In this document: positions 43,419 through 52,689 of the stretch, piece by piece
How positions within the stretch are numbered: position 1 is the first letter of the stretch
Layout: the number at the start of each line of letters is the position of its first letter
Assembly: GCA_030374805.1 (NCBI GenBank)
Contig: JARGSG010000004.1
Coordinates: 248,001-312,000 of the forward strand
Length of the DNA: 64,000 nucleotides
Reading direction: 5' to 3'
From: Gracilaria gracilis
Lineage: Eukaryota > Rhodophyta > Florideophyceae > Gracilariales > Gracilariaceae
Position numbers and translations under genes: made by a program
Notes under the pieces: generated by a model
Told to the model about the DNA's origin: nothing
The model's database searches: none
Seen by the model: the letters and a program-made list of their open reading frames with translations, nothing else

Positions 43419-43531
43419 ATATTGTTCGAGATGTAGTTTAACGATGCACTTGCAAAAGAAACCCAGACTTTCGTACTCTGAATCGAATTCGCATTACACA
43501 TTCCTACCCAGGCCCTCCTTCTCAACGACAG

Positions 43532-43841
43532 CAACCTCTTCTTTATGCTAAAGCATACCCCTGACAGCGATTGCAGTGGGCTTCCCCATTGTTGCCACAA
43601 CTCTATTGGATCTTTTACAAAGCTTTTGTTCTGCTAGCGGTCGTGCACTGGTGTTCCGTAGCAACTTCAAAAACCTTCGTGCGCGCCAACCTCTTCTTTA
43701 TGCTAAAGCATACCCCTGACAGCGATTGCAGTGGGCTTCCCCATTGTTGCCACAACTCTATTGGATCTTTTACAAAGCTATTGTTCTGCTAACGGTCGTG
43801 CACTTCTGTTCCGTAGCAACTTCAAACGCCTTCGTGCGAGC
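43532..43841. repeat. 155-bp tandem duplication
   Basis: Copies 43532-43686 and 43687-43841, head to tail with no spacer and about seven differences. The duplication lies directly upstream of the 2H phosphoesterase ATG (43885), probably in its promoter or 5' untranslated region. Confidence 0.9.
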
Positions 43842-43884
43842 AGCGCCCAAGGCTCACAAGTCGTTATCACCAACAACAATACCT

Positions 43885-44928
43885 ATGAATCCCGTACTCC
43901 CTGAATACCAACCCGTGCCGATTGAACCACAAGAACCGGTTCAGCAACGTGATCCATACCGTGTAAGGGTCACCTGTGGGCCGTGTGGGTATTTTTTGTG
44001 TAGCGTCGTGGTTGTTGCCTCAATCTTACTCCAAGTATTTCTTTTACGCCGAAAGGTTTCAGCAAACATCGGAAGGAACAGGTTTGATCCATTCTTAACT
44101 TCATCCATCGCTTCTCAAGCTTCTCAATGTGGGTGCCCACGTCTGGGAATCTTCCCGTTCGACACTGGTTGTCCTGCAAATTGCGCATCACACCGAATCG
44201 GCTTGGACAACGTCACCTTCTACAAAACGAGCTCGGCGTTTGTATTCGGCAACCTCCAGTCTTTCCGCCAACAACGGACACCGAATGAATCATTTCATGG
44301 TGGAACACGAGTGGCGCAATCGTTCCTCGCACGTGAGAAAGCTGTAGTCGATAGCGTAATGGCGCGAGTGAAAGAAGCAAATCTGCCGCCGCTTTCAGTA
44401 CATCGCCAATCATACATGCACATGAGTGTGGACTACTTATGTTGTCTGACGGAGCAGGAGAGGACAATAGCGCAAAATGTGAGGGCTCAGTGGGTAGCTC
44501 AGCATTTTAACAATTTTCCTTTAGAACTTGGTCGTGTGCAATGTTTCCAGGAGCGGAAAGACTCAATAACGCTTATTTGGATCGCCGATGGGCTTGCACA
44601 ACAATTGCTTGTGCGCGCAAATGATGCGCTGGCCAACGCGATGAGGTCGAAGGGCGTACCGGTGCTGGTGGAGCGTAGTTTGCAGATGCCGTTTCACGCC
44701 ACGCTGGTTGCATTTAGAGTGTCGGCGGGGCAGGATATTTCAAGGTATCGAAAGGTGATACATGCCGGGGTTGAAGCTAGTGGATTTGACAGCTTGAAGA
44801 CGCATGTGAGTTTAGATATGGAGCTAGGTGCATGGGAGTTTTCGTGGAACTCGAGCGAAATGAATTATCCAACGTTCCTCAATGTGGAGAATGCTAAATG
44901 GTATGTTGAAGAGGAGTGTATTGCTTGA
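43885..44928 (+). CDS. membrane-anchored 2H phosphoesterase-like protein
   Basis: 347 residues from ATG 43885. The frame is open further upstream, but without an ATG and into a tandem duplication. A Pro-rich N-terminus is followed by a transmembrane segment at 36-54 (FLCSVVVVASILLQVFLLRR), giving a single-pass anchor. The C-terminal domain has the two H-x-S/T-h motifs of the 2H superfamily, HMSV at 179-182 and HATL at 271-274, about 90 residues apart and each on a hydrophobic strand. This superfamily (LigT, AKAP7, CPDase) cleaves cyclic or 2'-5' phosphodiester bonds of RNA or nucleotides. The substrate here is unknown. Weak points: overall similarity to a named subfamily is not visible, so the assignment rests on motif pattern and strand order. 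A Cys-rich stretch (82-100) between anchor and domain may form disulfides. Confidence 0.6.
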   Translation: MNPVLPEYQPVPIEPQEPVQQRDPYRVRVTCGPCGYFLCSVVVVASILLQVFLLRRKVSANIGRNRFDPFLTSSIASQASQCGCPRLGIFPFDTGCPANCASHRIGLDNVTFYKTSSAFVFGNLQSFRQQRTPNESFHGGTRVAQSFLAREKAVVDSVMARVKEANLPPLSVHRQSYMHMSVDYLCCLTEQERTIAQNVRAQWVAQHFNNFPLELGRVQCFQERKDSITLIWIADGLAQQLLVRANDALANAMRSKGVPVLVERSLQMPFHATLVAFRVSAGQDISRYRKVIHAGVEASGFDSLKTHVSLDMELGAWEFSWNSSEMNYPTFLNVENAKWYVEEECIA

Positions 44929-46382
44929 GGATTGGCACTGTCATTGATAGGCCGGTCGCTGTGAATTGGATGTAGAGAGCTGTGAGATGTAAGGGGTGAA
45001 CTTTGTGATTGACGGAGAGTCCAAGATCAGAAGAGGTTGATGGATACCATCGCACCCTTGTATCTACATAGCTCTTGTTGATTGTGAGCGGACGGGTCGT
45101 CGAAGATGTGGTGCTGCAGTCGATCCCCGAGGCAACAGTGCAGCATCGGATGCGCCGTGAAGATCAATTGTCATCAATGGATTGGTGGACACGTACAAGG
45201 GTAGTACAGATTGATCTCCTCCCCTCTACTCGCATCTTCCATCAGAGCACGCGTTGACATAACCGTTTTCACTGCTCAACCTCAGTAAAAGTTTAAACCG
45301 CAGTATCGTCTGACTCACATTCCTCGTCATTAGGATACTGGGTGATCTGCGTCTGAGACATCTTCTTAAAAACCGGCGCATTAAACTTGACACCTCGCTA
45401 AGCAAGTTTCGGCTAGGCTGCCGGGTAACGCTACCGTTCACTGGCAAGACGGGACACGCCAATGAGGCGTTATAGAAGTAGCTGTTGCCACCCAGGAACA
45501 GTCACAATTGTCACAGTAAGCAGCGTTCACATCATGGCAGCCCGCCTCTTTGATGAATTCGTGTCCAGTAACTTCCACAACTAACTTTTTTGAGTCGTCA
45601 CAATACTGTTGTATATGGCGTAACCGTGTGAAGCCAATCCATTCCACAGATGCGTCAGAATGCATAAACTGGTTCTTTCATTAAAAAACGGCTCCGACTT
45701 CAACGAATTTATGTATCTCTCTCTGTGATTATGGGCACCCTATACTACTCATGAAGTAGTACACACCGTGTCCCTTCAAAGAAATGCCATATTGTGAAAA
45801 AAGCCAACACCTTATCCGGCCACGATGAATTCGGAGTCACTGGTATATTCCTGGAAAAGCAACCTTTTCAGTTGAGGAATACTTCAAAGATATCCCCAAG
45901 AAGCACAGATAGCGCAACATCCACGGAATCCATTACTTTCTCGAAGGCGTCCCATGAAACGCTTCAAGGTGAAGAACGGGATTCAGATGTTTCGTTAAGC
46001 AGAATACTGAGAAAAACAACTCTTGCCAGAACAGCAACTGCAGATGTGTTGAACCATGTACAGAGCTACAGTTTGCACATAAAAACCGTCTTTGAATCAC
46101 TCAAACAAAAGGTTGGCATAGTGGTTTACAGGTCCATGGGCGCAAGCAACTGGAAACTGGCATATACATTGATCGTATCGACTCACTTTACCGAGCCAGT
46201 TGCGGGCACATACTCTCTAACGGCTCGGGGCCTTGGACTCCCCGCTTAACTTCTCATATGTCACTCCTTACAATAATTGGAGATCCAGAGCTCTGCAGAG
46301 CAGATACTTCAGCAGAAGCACTTCGATACCACCATTGTACCATCTTCATTGGATAACTCACAGCCATGGTTACTTATGAGTG
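44929..46382. other. intergenic, weak open frames only
   Basis: About 1.45 kb. A minus-strand stretch at 45440-45660 (with AGCHDVNAAYCDNCDC) and a plus-strand stretch at 45794-46249 that opens only with GTG read somewhat protein-like, but they lack starts or known domains. They may be gene debris. Confidence 0.4.
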
Positions 46383-47942
46383 TCACGAAGGTTCCAACAA
46401 CGCAGCAAGGCGAGTTCTGCGGTCTGGAAGAGAGACCGGTGCTCCGGGTATAGAGCCGCCTATAGTAGGACTACCAAAATCTCCGTGCATATCATCGTTA
46501 CCCAAACCAAGGGCAGTTCCAAGACTTCCATAATCACCCAAGCCATCCTCATCTTCATCATCCTTAACCACATTTGTTGTGCTGCGGAGAGTTGTTCTTC
46601 TACGACCATCCTTTAGTACCCGACCTCTAGAAATACCGGAGCGAGGCATCGCACGTCTTGTATTGCTCCTTGCTGGTAGTTTCACAATGCGCCTAATATT
46701 CGCCACGTCGTCATTGGGATCTACGTCTCGCCCTTCGTAAATACGAGCGGGGACCCGTCCAGTGCGACGTCCCCGTTGCGGGCGTCCCCGATGCGCAATC
46801 GGAACATCGTCAGATAAGCTTGGAGTCGGGGATTCCGAAAACCGAAGTGCGGCGCGGCGAGCTGCAGCTCTCTTTTGCCTTCCTTTTCGTTCTCCGTGAG
46901 TTGGTCTGTACCGGTCCACTTTTGCTTTAGCAACGCGCATCGACCTACGAACCGTGGTTCCGTTATCCTTCCTTTGTGACATGGACCCGCGCATGAGTTC
47001 GTCGGACTCTTCTTCAGACTCCTCTTCTTCATCTTCGTTGCTAGCCACCTTTTCGGCGATGTGGATATCGAAGTCACTATCGGCGGCACGCGGTTCATAC
47101 GAACCAGAGGACTCAGGTTCTGGGGGTTCAGGAGCCGGTTCCCGTCGTTTCTTTGGCGTTTGTCGTCGTTTAACGTTACCCGCTTTGATATCTTCTTGGA
47201 GTCTCTGCATTTCCCACATCCAACTGGAATCCACATCGACGGCGTTCAGGAACTTACTCACAGCTGTAGCGACCTTCATCAAGTTCTGAGACTCCTCCAA
47301 ACGTTTGAGTTTTGCTTCAAGATCGTCGGCTTTGGTATAGCTTTCAAATTCAGTTCGCCAAACTCGTTGCAAAGCGCGAAAATTGGCCGAGTGCTTGTCG
47401 GCTTTATCATCGGTGGGAGCTTGGGCGTTAAAGAAGGAATTGACGACAGTCTCAAACACATTTTTCCTAGATTGCAAATCGGCATCTTCATTCTCGAGCT
47501 TGTCGTACAGCCAAACATACGCGACGCGCAACGAAATGAGCGCAGAATCGAACATAATATAGCATTCGGCCCACCTCGAGTCACTCAGAGTAGCGCTTAC
47601 TTCGTTCCACAACGTCTCAAGCAAGACGGCCATGCGGGTGAGATCCCTATGGTCCGAAAGATCTTGTTGCAAACGAACGCACGCTCGTCGTAACCAGCCC
47701 GCATTCTCTCGCGCGAAGACACGCGCACGTGCTTCGCGACCGGCTTGATGTTTCGCGCTCATGAATCGATCAATGACGGTCGTGGTCCATACTTTTTTCT
47801 GATCTGCGCTCCATTTGCTTGTCAACTCGTCCGGAACAAGAAACTCTTGCAGACCGGTGTCACGAGAAATCCAGGCCAACGCCTTCTCTCGCATGTCAAT
47901 GCGCTCGGTGAACGGCAGGTCAGAGACGATAGGATTAGCCAT
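46383..47942 (-). CDS. 519-residue protein with acidic and basic regions, unknown function
   Basis: Intact frame from ATG 47942 (MANPIVSDLPF...) to 46383, no intron seen. The N-terminal half (to about 250) is helical with many Trp and charged residues. Then come a Pro/Glu stretch (PAPEPPEPES), an acidic run (NEDEEEESEEESDE) and a C-terminal region rich in Arg/Lys with repeated RGR and RR patterns (HRGRPQRGRRTGRV, SGISRGRVLK) ending in a Gly/Asp tail. Composition suggests a nuclear or RNA/chromatin-associated protein with nuclear localisation signals, but no domain was recognised. Its good length and clean start make it a real host gene. Confidence 0.65.
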   Translation of the reverse strand: MANPIVSDLPFTERIDMREKALAWISRDTGLQEFLVPDELTSKWSADQKKVWTTTVIDRFMSAKHQAGREARARVFARENAGWLRRACVRLQQDLSDHRDLTRMAVLLETLWNEVSATLSDSRWAECYIMFDSALISLRVAYVWLYDKLENEDADLQSRKNVFETVVNSFFNAQAPTDDKADKHSANFRALQRVWRTEFESYTKADDLEAKLKRLEESQNLMKVATAVSKFLNAVDVDSSWMWEMQRLQEDIKAGNVKRRQTPKKRREPAPEPPEPESSGSYEPRAADSDFDIHIAEKVASNEDEEEESEEESDELMRGSMSQRKDNGTTVRRSMRVAKAKVDRYRPTHGERKGRQKRAAARRAALRFSESPTPSLSDDVPIAHRGRPQRGRRTGRVPARIYEGRDVDPNDDVANIRRIVKLPARSNTRRAMPRSGISRGRVLKDGRRRTTLRSTTNVVKDDEDEDGLGDYGSLGTALGLGNDDMHGDFGSPTIGGSIPGAPVSLPDRRTRLAALLEPS

Positions 47943-48842
47943 TGTGACAGACTATCGGTGAGATGGTTAACGTGGCGGGGGAGAGACGACGCTGGCGAGA
48001 GAGCAGTTGGCGTGATGGCGTGAAAATGCATGCACAACTGAGCAAGGGCTGAACGAAGCGCAGATATCAAATTGAAAGGAGCGCGGCGCGAGAATAAGGA
48101 GGTACGAGTTTGCCTCCTCTCGTCGAACGCAAAGCGCTTGCGTTGCGCTTGGGTGGCGTGCGCTTGATAGCGAAGGAGCACGTGCGCTTAGATACTCAGT
48201 TTCCGAGGCTTGTAAACGGCAACTTCGTCTTGTCGGCCGACACTTTCGTTCGGAAGATATCTACACGTAGTTCAAAAAAAGGAAAATGACCCAACAGCCA
48301 AACGTTGTCCTCCCCTCTACCAGTCGGCTGCGTGAGACCATGCAAGGCCTATCTAATAGGTTACACCGTATTACAATACACAATGTGTAATGCGGCCTTT
48401 TAGGCAAAGACGGCTAACGAGGAGTAGCCGCTACTTGGCGCCTAATAACAGAGGAATGCCTGGGCATGTGGGGGAAAATACTTCATGGTTTCCATGACTC
48501 GGCACTTTCAGCGGTGAACCCATGGACCCGCAAATCAAAATCGCGTTCCATTTCGTTGTCGATTCGCCTCAGAACGCTAGCGAAACAGCAGCAGGAGCTC
48601 TACAACGCCTTACCACCGCGTTGGTTCTCGCTCATGTTCTTCTATGCAACAGCTTCACCGATGAAACTAAACAGTAGTCAACTTTATCATCATATTTCAA
48701 TATGTAACTCGAACTACCAAGGGTAAATAATGTTCCGGCGTCATCCACGAACACTTTCCGGGCGCTTCCTTTCAGTTCTCATCTATCAACAAGCCTCGAA
48801 CCAAGTGGCCGTACCAGTCACAACAGTCTTCATCCAGTCCAA
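47943..48842. other. intergenic upstream of the 519-residue gene
   Basis: No gene seen. The part next to 47943 should hold that gene's promoter. A near-perfect inverted pair (cgtattaca ... tgtaatgcg) lies at about 48368-48394. Confidence 0.45.
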
Positions 48843-49178
48843 TCATTTTTTGTTGAGATACTTCGACAACATCGTCCAGAGTATCCCTTTCTTTTTCTCG
48901 TTGCGACTTGATGCTGACGCTTGCGTTTCCTCGGCTTCCAGAACCGGCGGTACTTCATCATGAGACCCGTTGCCTCCCACCCTCGCCCTTGGTGTCTTGG
49001 AAAACGCATCCTTGTTCCCCTTGGTCGGGGATTTCAACATCTTGTTGAGGTCTTCAAACGTAGTGTCATCTCGAGTGTCTCTGGTTCCATCACAAAACTC
49101 CGGACCAAGAAATGACGCCCTGTCCTTTAAAGGGCCACGCTCACTATCAGGGAACTTCTTGTAGAACGAGTCCTTCAT
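48843..49178 (-). CDS. small hypothetical protein, 111 residues
   Basis: ATG at 49178, stop at 48843. Highly charged and probably disordered: MKDSFYKKFPDSERGPL at the start, then Asp/Thr- and Lys/Ser-rich stretches, ending in KKKGILWTMLSKYLNKK, a basic amphipathic helix. No homology recognised and no close neighbours, so it may be chance; the clean start and protein-like composition are the only support. Confidence 0.35.
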   Translation of the reverse strand: MKDSFYKKFPDSERGPLKDRASFLGPEFCDGTRDTRDDTTFEDLNKMLKSPTKGNKDAFSKTPRARVGGNGSHDEVPPVLEAEETQASASSRNEKKKGILWTMLSKYLNKK

Positions 49179-50325
49179 TTAGAATCGCTCCTGCACTCCC
49201 CACGACCCGCCAAACCACAACAGAAACACACGTCTAACAGTTCGGCGGAGAGGATCGATCTCTTCGTAAACCCGGTTAATGAACAAAACAAAACATCATA
49301 GCCGACCTTCGAAATGACTTCACCACAGCTTTGAGAAGCTCAGTAGCACAACCGAGCAGTATATTTCTTAAGGCAGAATGAGTTAAGGGTTGTCGATTCC
49401 TTGGTTGAACGCCTAAGTTGACGATTCATGCTTTCACGAGTTCCAGTACACTTCGTTGCGGGGAGTTCCGTAGTTATTAAAAGAATTTCACGTCATTCTC
49501 TTACACGGCGTGTCGGCCTTGCTGGGCACATGGATGTATCCCAGTAGAGAAATAACACATTCGTGCGCGTCTTTCGTTCTCCAGCGTGTACGTCTCCTTA
49601 CTTGAAAAGAGTTTACCCAATTGGGAAACTTACATTCTGCAGGCTGCTCTAATAATGCCGTCACCTGTGTGGTTCTCGATGTGAACATGGTAAAGAGTAA
49701 GAAAAGTGCGTGGGACCATTCATACCAGTAGGCTCATTCATGTACTGTTGTGAATCTCATAAGCAAGGTGACTGCTCAAACACAAAGAAATGGTTCCTTT
49801 TCCCAAGTTTGCCTTCGCATTGCTGGTTGCGGGAAAGCCCCTTCGCACACTATTTGCACTGGTCTTCTGGACTTCTGGGTTACTAAATCGTTGCACGAAC
49901 GATAACATCATAGGCGGATGGAGGGAAGGGATGAAGGCGCAGTGGGTCCTATGACGATTGACGCTATTGGGGCTGGACAACAAAATATAACTCCACTCCA
50001 ACTAGAGAGTGGTACCAAGGGTATTCCTTGACTGGGCATCAGTGGCTCACCTTATGGGAGTACAAGACACAAGTTCTAGTCGTAAATGCAAATCACGGGG
50101 GGTAACTTCAGTTGCTCACATGCGAAAGAAAAACACTGTTTGAAGGCGTCTATCTGAGGCGAGACAGGGAGCAATGCCTTACGAGTATGATAGCTGACAC
50201 CCTATGGAGTGAGCCGGCCTGTGTATAACGCTTTCATCATTTACTCAAGTACGAGAGAGATTGAACAAGCGTTGCATGCCATTTACCCAACGGATACTAA
50301 ACTCGTCGAACAGAAGCGTGAAAGC
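49179..50325. other. intergenic
   Basis: About 1.1 kb with only short open frames of no recognisable content, up to the stop of the ribosomal protein gene. Confidence 0.5.
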
Positions 50326-51004
50326 TTAGATAACACCAATCTTCGAAGCCACATCAAGGGCGTCATGCTCCTTAGTCAGTCTCACATATGCCTTCTTCTT
50401 ACCGTCTGGACGAACAAGAGTGTTAACTTTGAGAGCTTGAATGTCGTACATCTTCAAGACGGCGGCCTTGATCTTGGGCTTATTCGCTCTGACGTCAACG
50501 ATGAAAACAATTGTGTTGAAGTCTTCGATCATTTTGATAGCACTCTCTGTTGTAAGAGGGTACTTGATCACTTGATGATCGTCAAGTTTTGGCTTTCTGG
50601 CGAGCGCTTTTCGGGGGTACTTCGGATCGCGCGGAAGCTTGAGCGTTTCGGGGCGTCTGAATGTTACAGAGGAACGCACTTTCTTCCCCTTTACAATCTG
50701 AATACCAGCCTTGGCGGCTTTCGCGGCCTTTTCCGCCCTTGTGGGACCATCTACAATAAAGATTCCAAAACCGCGCAAGCAGGTTGAGATATGTCAATCG
50801 CAGCATCAAATCGACAAGTTCAAAAAGATTAACGCAGCGTTCGATTTATCGCAGAAATAGACGGGCATCCGCATCGCGGAACGAGCAGCATGGATCGGTT
50901 CGTCAGAAGTCTGATGTTCGGGATCGAGGCCGCCAATGGAATATAAAGCATTTAGGGCGACAACTGAAAAGAGCACAAGACATACCTTTTGCTGCTGGCT
51001 TCAT
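50326..51004 (-). CDS. RPL23A: 60S ribosomal protein L23a (uL23), intron after a 19-nt first coding exon
   Basis: CDS is join(complement) 50986-51004 and 50326-50750, 147 residues. It sits at the polypeptide exit tunnel of the large cytosolic subunit and contacts 25S rRNA and exit-site factors such as SRP. Exon 2 contains the whole conserved body: [77 protein letters not shown] and [12 protein letters not shown] at the end. Exon 2 has no in-frame ATG at its start. The upstream ATG AAG CCA GCA GCA AAA G | GTATGT donor joins at TTGTAG | AT GGT to give [14 protein letters not shown], a typical Lys/Ala-rich L23a N-terminus. Intron 235 bp. The mitochondrial and plastid uL23 proteins are much more divergent, so the cytosolic form is clear. 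Confidence 0.93.
50751..50985 (-). other. intron of RPL23A
   Basis: 235 bp, donor G|GTATGT and acceptor TTATTGTAG|A on the minus strand, splitting an Asp codon after its first base. An early intron close to the start codon is common in ribosomal protein genes. Confidence 0.85.
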
Positions 51005-51755
51005 GTTTCGGCAAAAAAGTTGAACAGGCTGAAGCGGTTGTGAGGGTTGAGGAGGATGACGTTGAAGGAGGGATAACTCAAGAAGGCAGGGGAAAAGGAA
51101 CGTCTGCCGGAGGCGCGCGTGCCGGAGTCCGCATTGCCGACCGTCGCCGTCGACACTCAGAGGATCACATTCTCGATTTGTCCACGTGTCCAAGTGTCTA
51201 TTAACCAATGCATTATAAATACCCTGTAATGTTATGTTATTTTACGTGTACTGTATTTTGCTCTTACCCTTAGTACAAAAAGGTGCACGTGGGTGTGAGA
51301 CCTGTGATCATCACAGTGTGATGATTGCATCTGACAGCTGACGTTCATCCCCAAGTTTAATCTTGGTAGTGGAGATGATAAGGTTCTCTCACCGGAGAAC
51401 GAACCGAGGCGTTTGCCAGCATTTCCAAGGCTTTCAGTTCCCTTTAAAGTCTCTTCTGCTTTGGTGAACGTAGGTAATCCCTCAACCCTACGAGTCGCAC
51501 TCGAAATTTCGGGGAACTGAGAAGAGGAGCGACGAAATCTGCGCCAATGCAGTAAATACTTAACGATTGATTATATTCTGTATCTGTGCTTGTTTGCTCC
51601 GCAGCTTCCCACCTCCTAGTCAGAGAATTCGAATAACAGCGAACACTGCTTCGTATAAAACGAAAGAGAAATTTGCTAATTGAAGTTACTTTAACAATCC
51701 GTACGACTACATAACGATACAGGCATACAAACAACTGGTTCCTTTGGTCAATACC
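51005..51755. promoter_or_regulatory. divergent promoter region between RPL23A and the UbiE-like gene
   Basis: 750 bp shared upstream region. Near RPL23A there is a pyrimidine-rich stretch before the ATG, as in 5' untranslated regions of ribosomal protein genes. A hairpin atcatcac-agt-gtgatgat lies near 51310-51328. No clear TATA box. Confidence 0.45.
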
Positions 51756-52538
51756 ATGCTTCTTCCAAAAATTCTCGCGGCGACAATCGCGGCAGTGACT
51801 TGCATTGTATTCAGTGAGGAAACTGGTAAAGAGTCATGTGATGTCCCAGGATCGGGCAAGTTTTTCGACAAGATCGCCGCACGATATGATGTTCTGAACC
51901 AAGTAATATCGTTAGGATTTCATGGAAGCTGGAAAACCTCAGCGATTCAGAAGATCCTTCCGGCAGAACATGTCTTGGACATAAGCACTGGGACTGGGGA
52001 TTTAGCAATCTCCCTGGCGGCGAATCGTTCAATTCGAATCGTAGGCCTTGATCCTTCTTCGGAAATGCTAAATATCGCTCGCGACAAAGTGGCCCGTTTT
52101 GCCGAAAATATCGGTGACGTTCAACTTGTGGAGGGCGTAGCTGAAGAATTGCCGTTTGAGAGTGAAACTTTTGATGCAGTGACCGTGGCGTTTGGAGTTC
52201 GAAACTTTCAGGACACTGAGAAAGGGCTTTCGGAAATGAGCCGAGTTCTTCGACCACATGGAAGGTGGGCGATACTAGAAGCAGGATTTTCAACAGGCAC
52301 TGGTTTTCTTGAAAAAGCTCACCGAATATTCGTTACTAGGATCATGCCGAAGGTGGCAGGCTTCTTTTCTGGGAATCGTGGTGCTTACGAATACCTGAGC
52401 GATTCAATGCAGAAGTTTCCGGAAGTTGAAGATTTTGTCAAGATGCTAGAGGCAGCTGGATTGCATGTCGAAGCGCATCAGCGCTTGTCACCTTTTGAAA
52501 TGGGTCCGTTTCTCTACAGCGGCAGCAAGTCGCTATAG
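51756..52538 (+). CDS. UbiE/MenG/COQ5-type quinone C-methyltransferase
   Basis: 260 residues from ATG 51756. It transfers a methyl group from S-adenosylmethionine to a ring carbon of a quinone precursor. Family marks: ARYDVLNQVISLGFHGSWK at 42-60 (the YD-x-LN-x-h-SLG-x-H-x-x-WK signature), motif I LDISTGTGDLA at 74-84, GLDPSSEMLNIAR at 97-109, FGVRNF at 146-151 and RVLRPHGRWAILE at 163-175. The first 20 residues are hydrophobic (KILAATIAAVTCIVF), like a signal or thylakoid/organelle targeting segment. In algae the two candidates are mitochondrial COQ5 (ubiquinone) and plastid MenG (phylloquinone or menaquinone); sequence alone does not decide. Total length is close to bacterial UbiE/MenG, so no long transit peptide is present. 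Confidence 0.88.
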   Translation: MLLPKILAATIAAVTCIVFSEETGKESCDVPGSGKFFDKIAARYDVLNQVISLGFHGSWKTSAIQKILPAEHVLDISTGTGDLAISLAANRSIRIVGLDPSSEMLNIARDKVARFAENIGDVQLVEGVAEELPFESETFDAVTVAFGVRNFQDTEKGLSEMSRVLRPHGRWAILEAGFSTGTGFLEKAHRIFVTRIMPKVAGFFSGNRGAYEYLSDSMQKFPEVEDFVKMLEAAGLHVEAHQRLSPFEMGPFLYSGSKSL

Positions 52539-52689
52539 ATGGTTGATATTATGCTTCTATGCGCGACCTGATTTTATCCATTTAAGCACGCTAAAGATGA
52601 AACTGTTGTACATAAGTAGACTACTCCAACTTGGGATATGACATGTGTATGAGAAACAGCGGGGATGCTATCGAATGAAGTGTAACGGC
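52539..52689. other. convergent 3' spacer
   Basis: 150 bp between the stops of two convergent genes; nothing else seen. Confidence 0.5.

Larger units (their letters stand above)
42100..43490 (+). repeat. interspersed repeat, copy 2, carrying two insertions
   Basis: The same family as 37430-37760 in opposite orientation. Its own sequence is in three pieces (42100-42179, 42381-42620, 43419-43490) separated by two insertions, each bounded by a 13-bp duplication of the repeat sequence. Together with copy 1 it gives a filled/empty comparison. Confidence 0.8.

Noticed and set aside
45794-46249. 151-codon plus-strand frame
   Set aside because: Opens only with GTG, no ATG until near its end, no domain; not accepted as a gene in a eukaryote.
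50209-50787. 192-codon plus-strand frame
   Set aside because: Antisense shadow of RPL23A.
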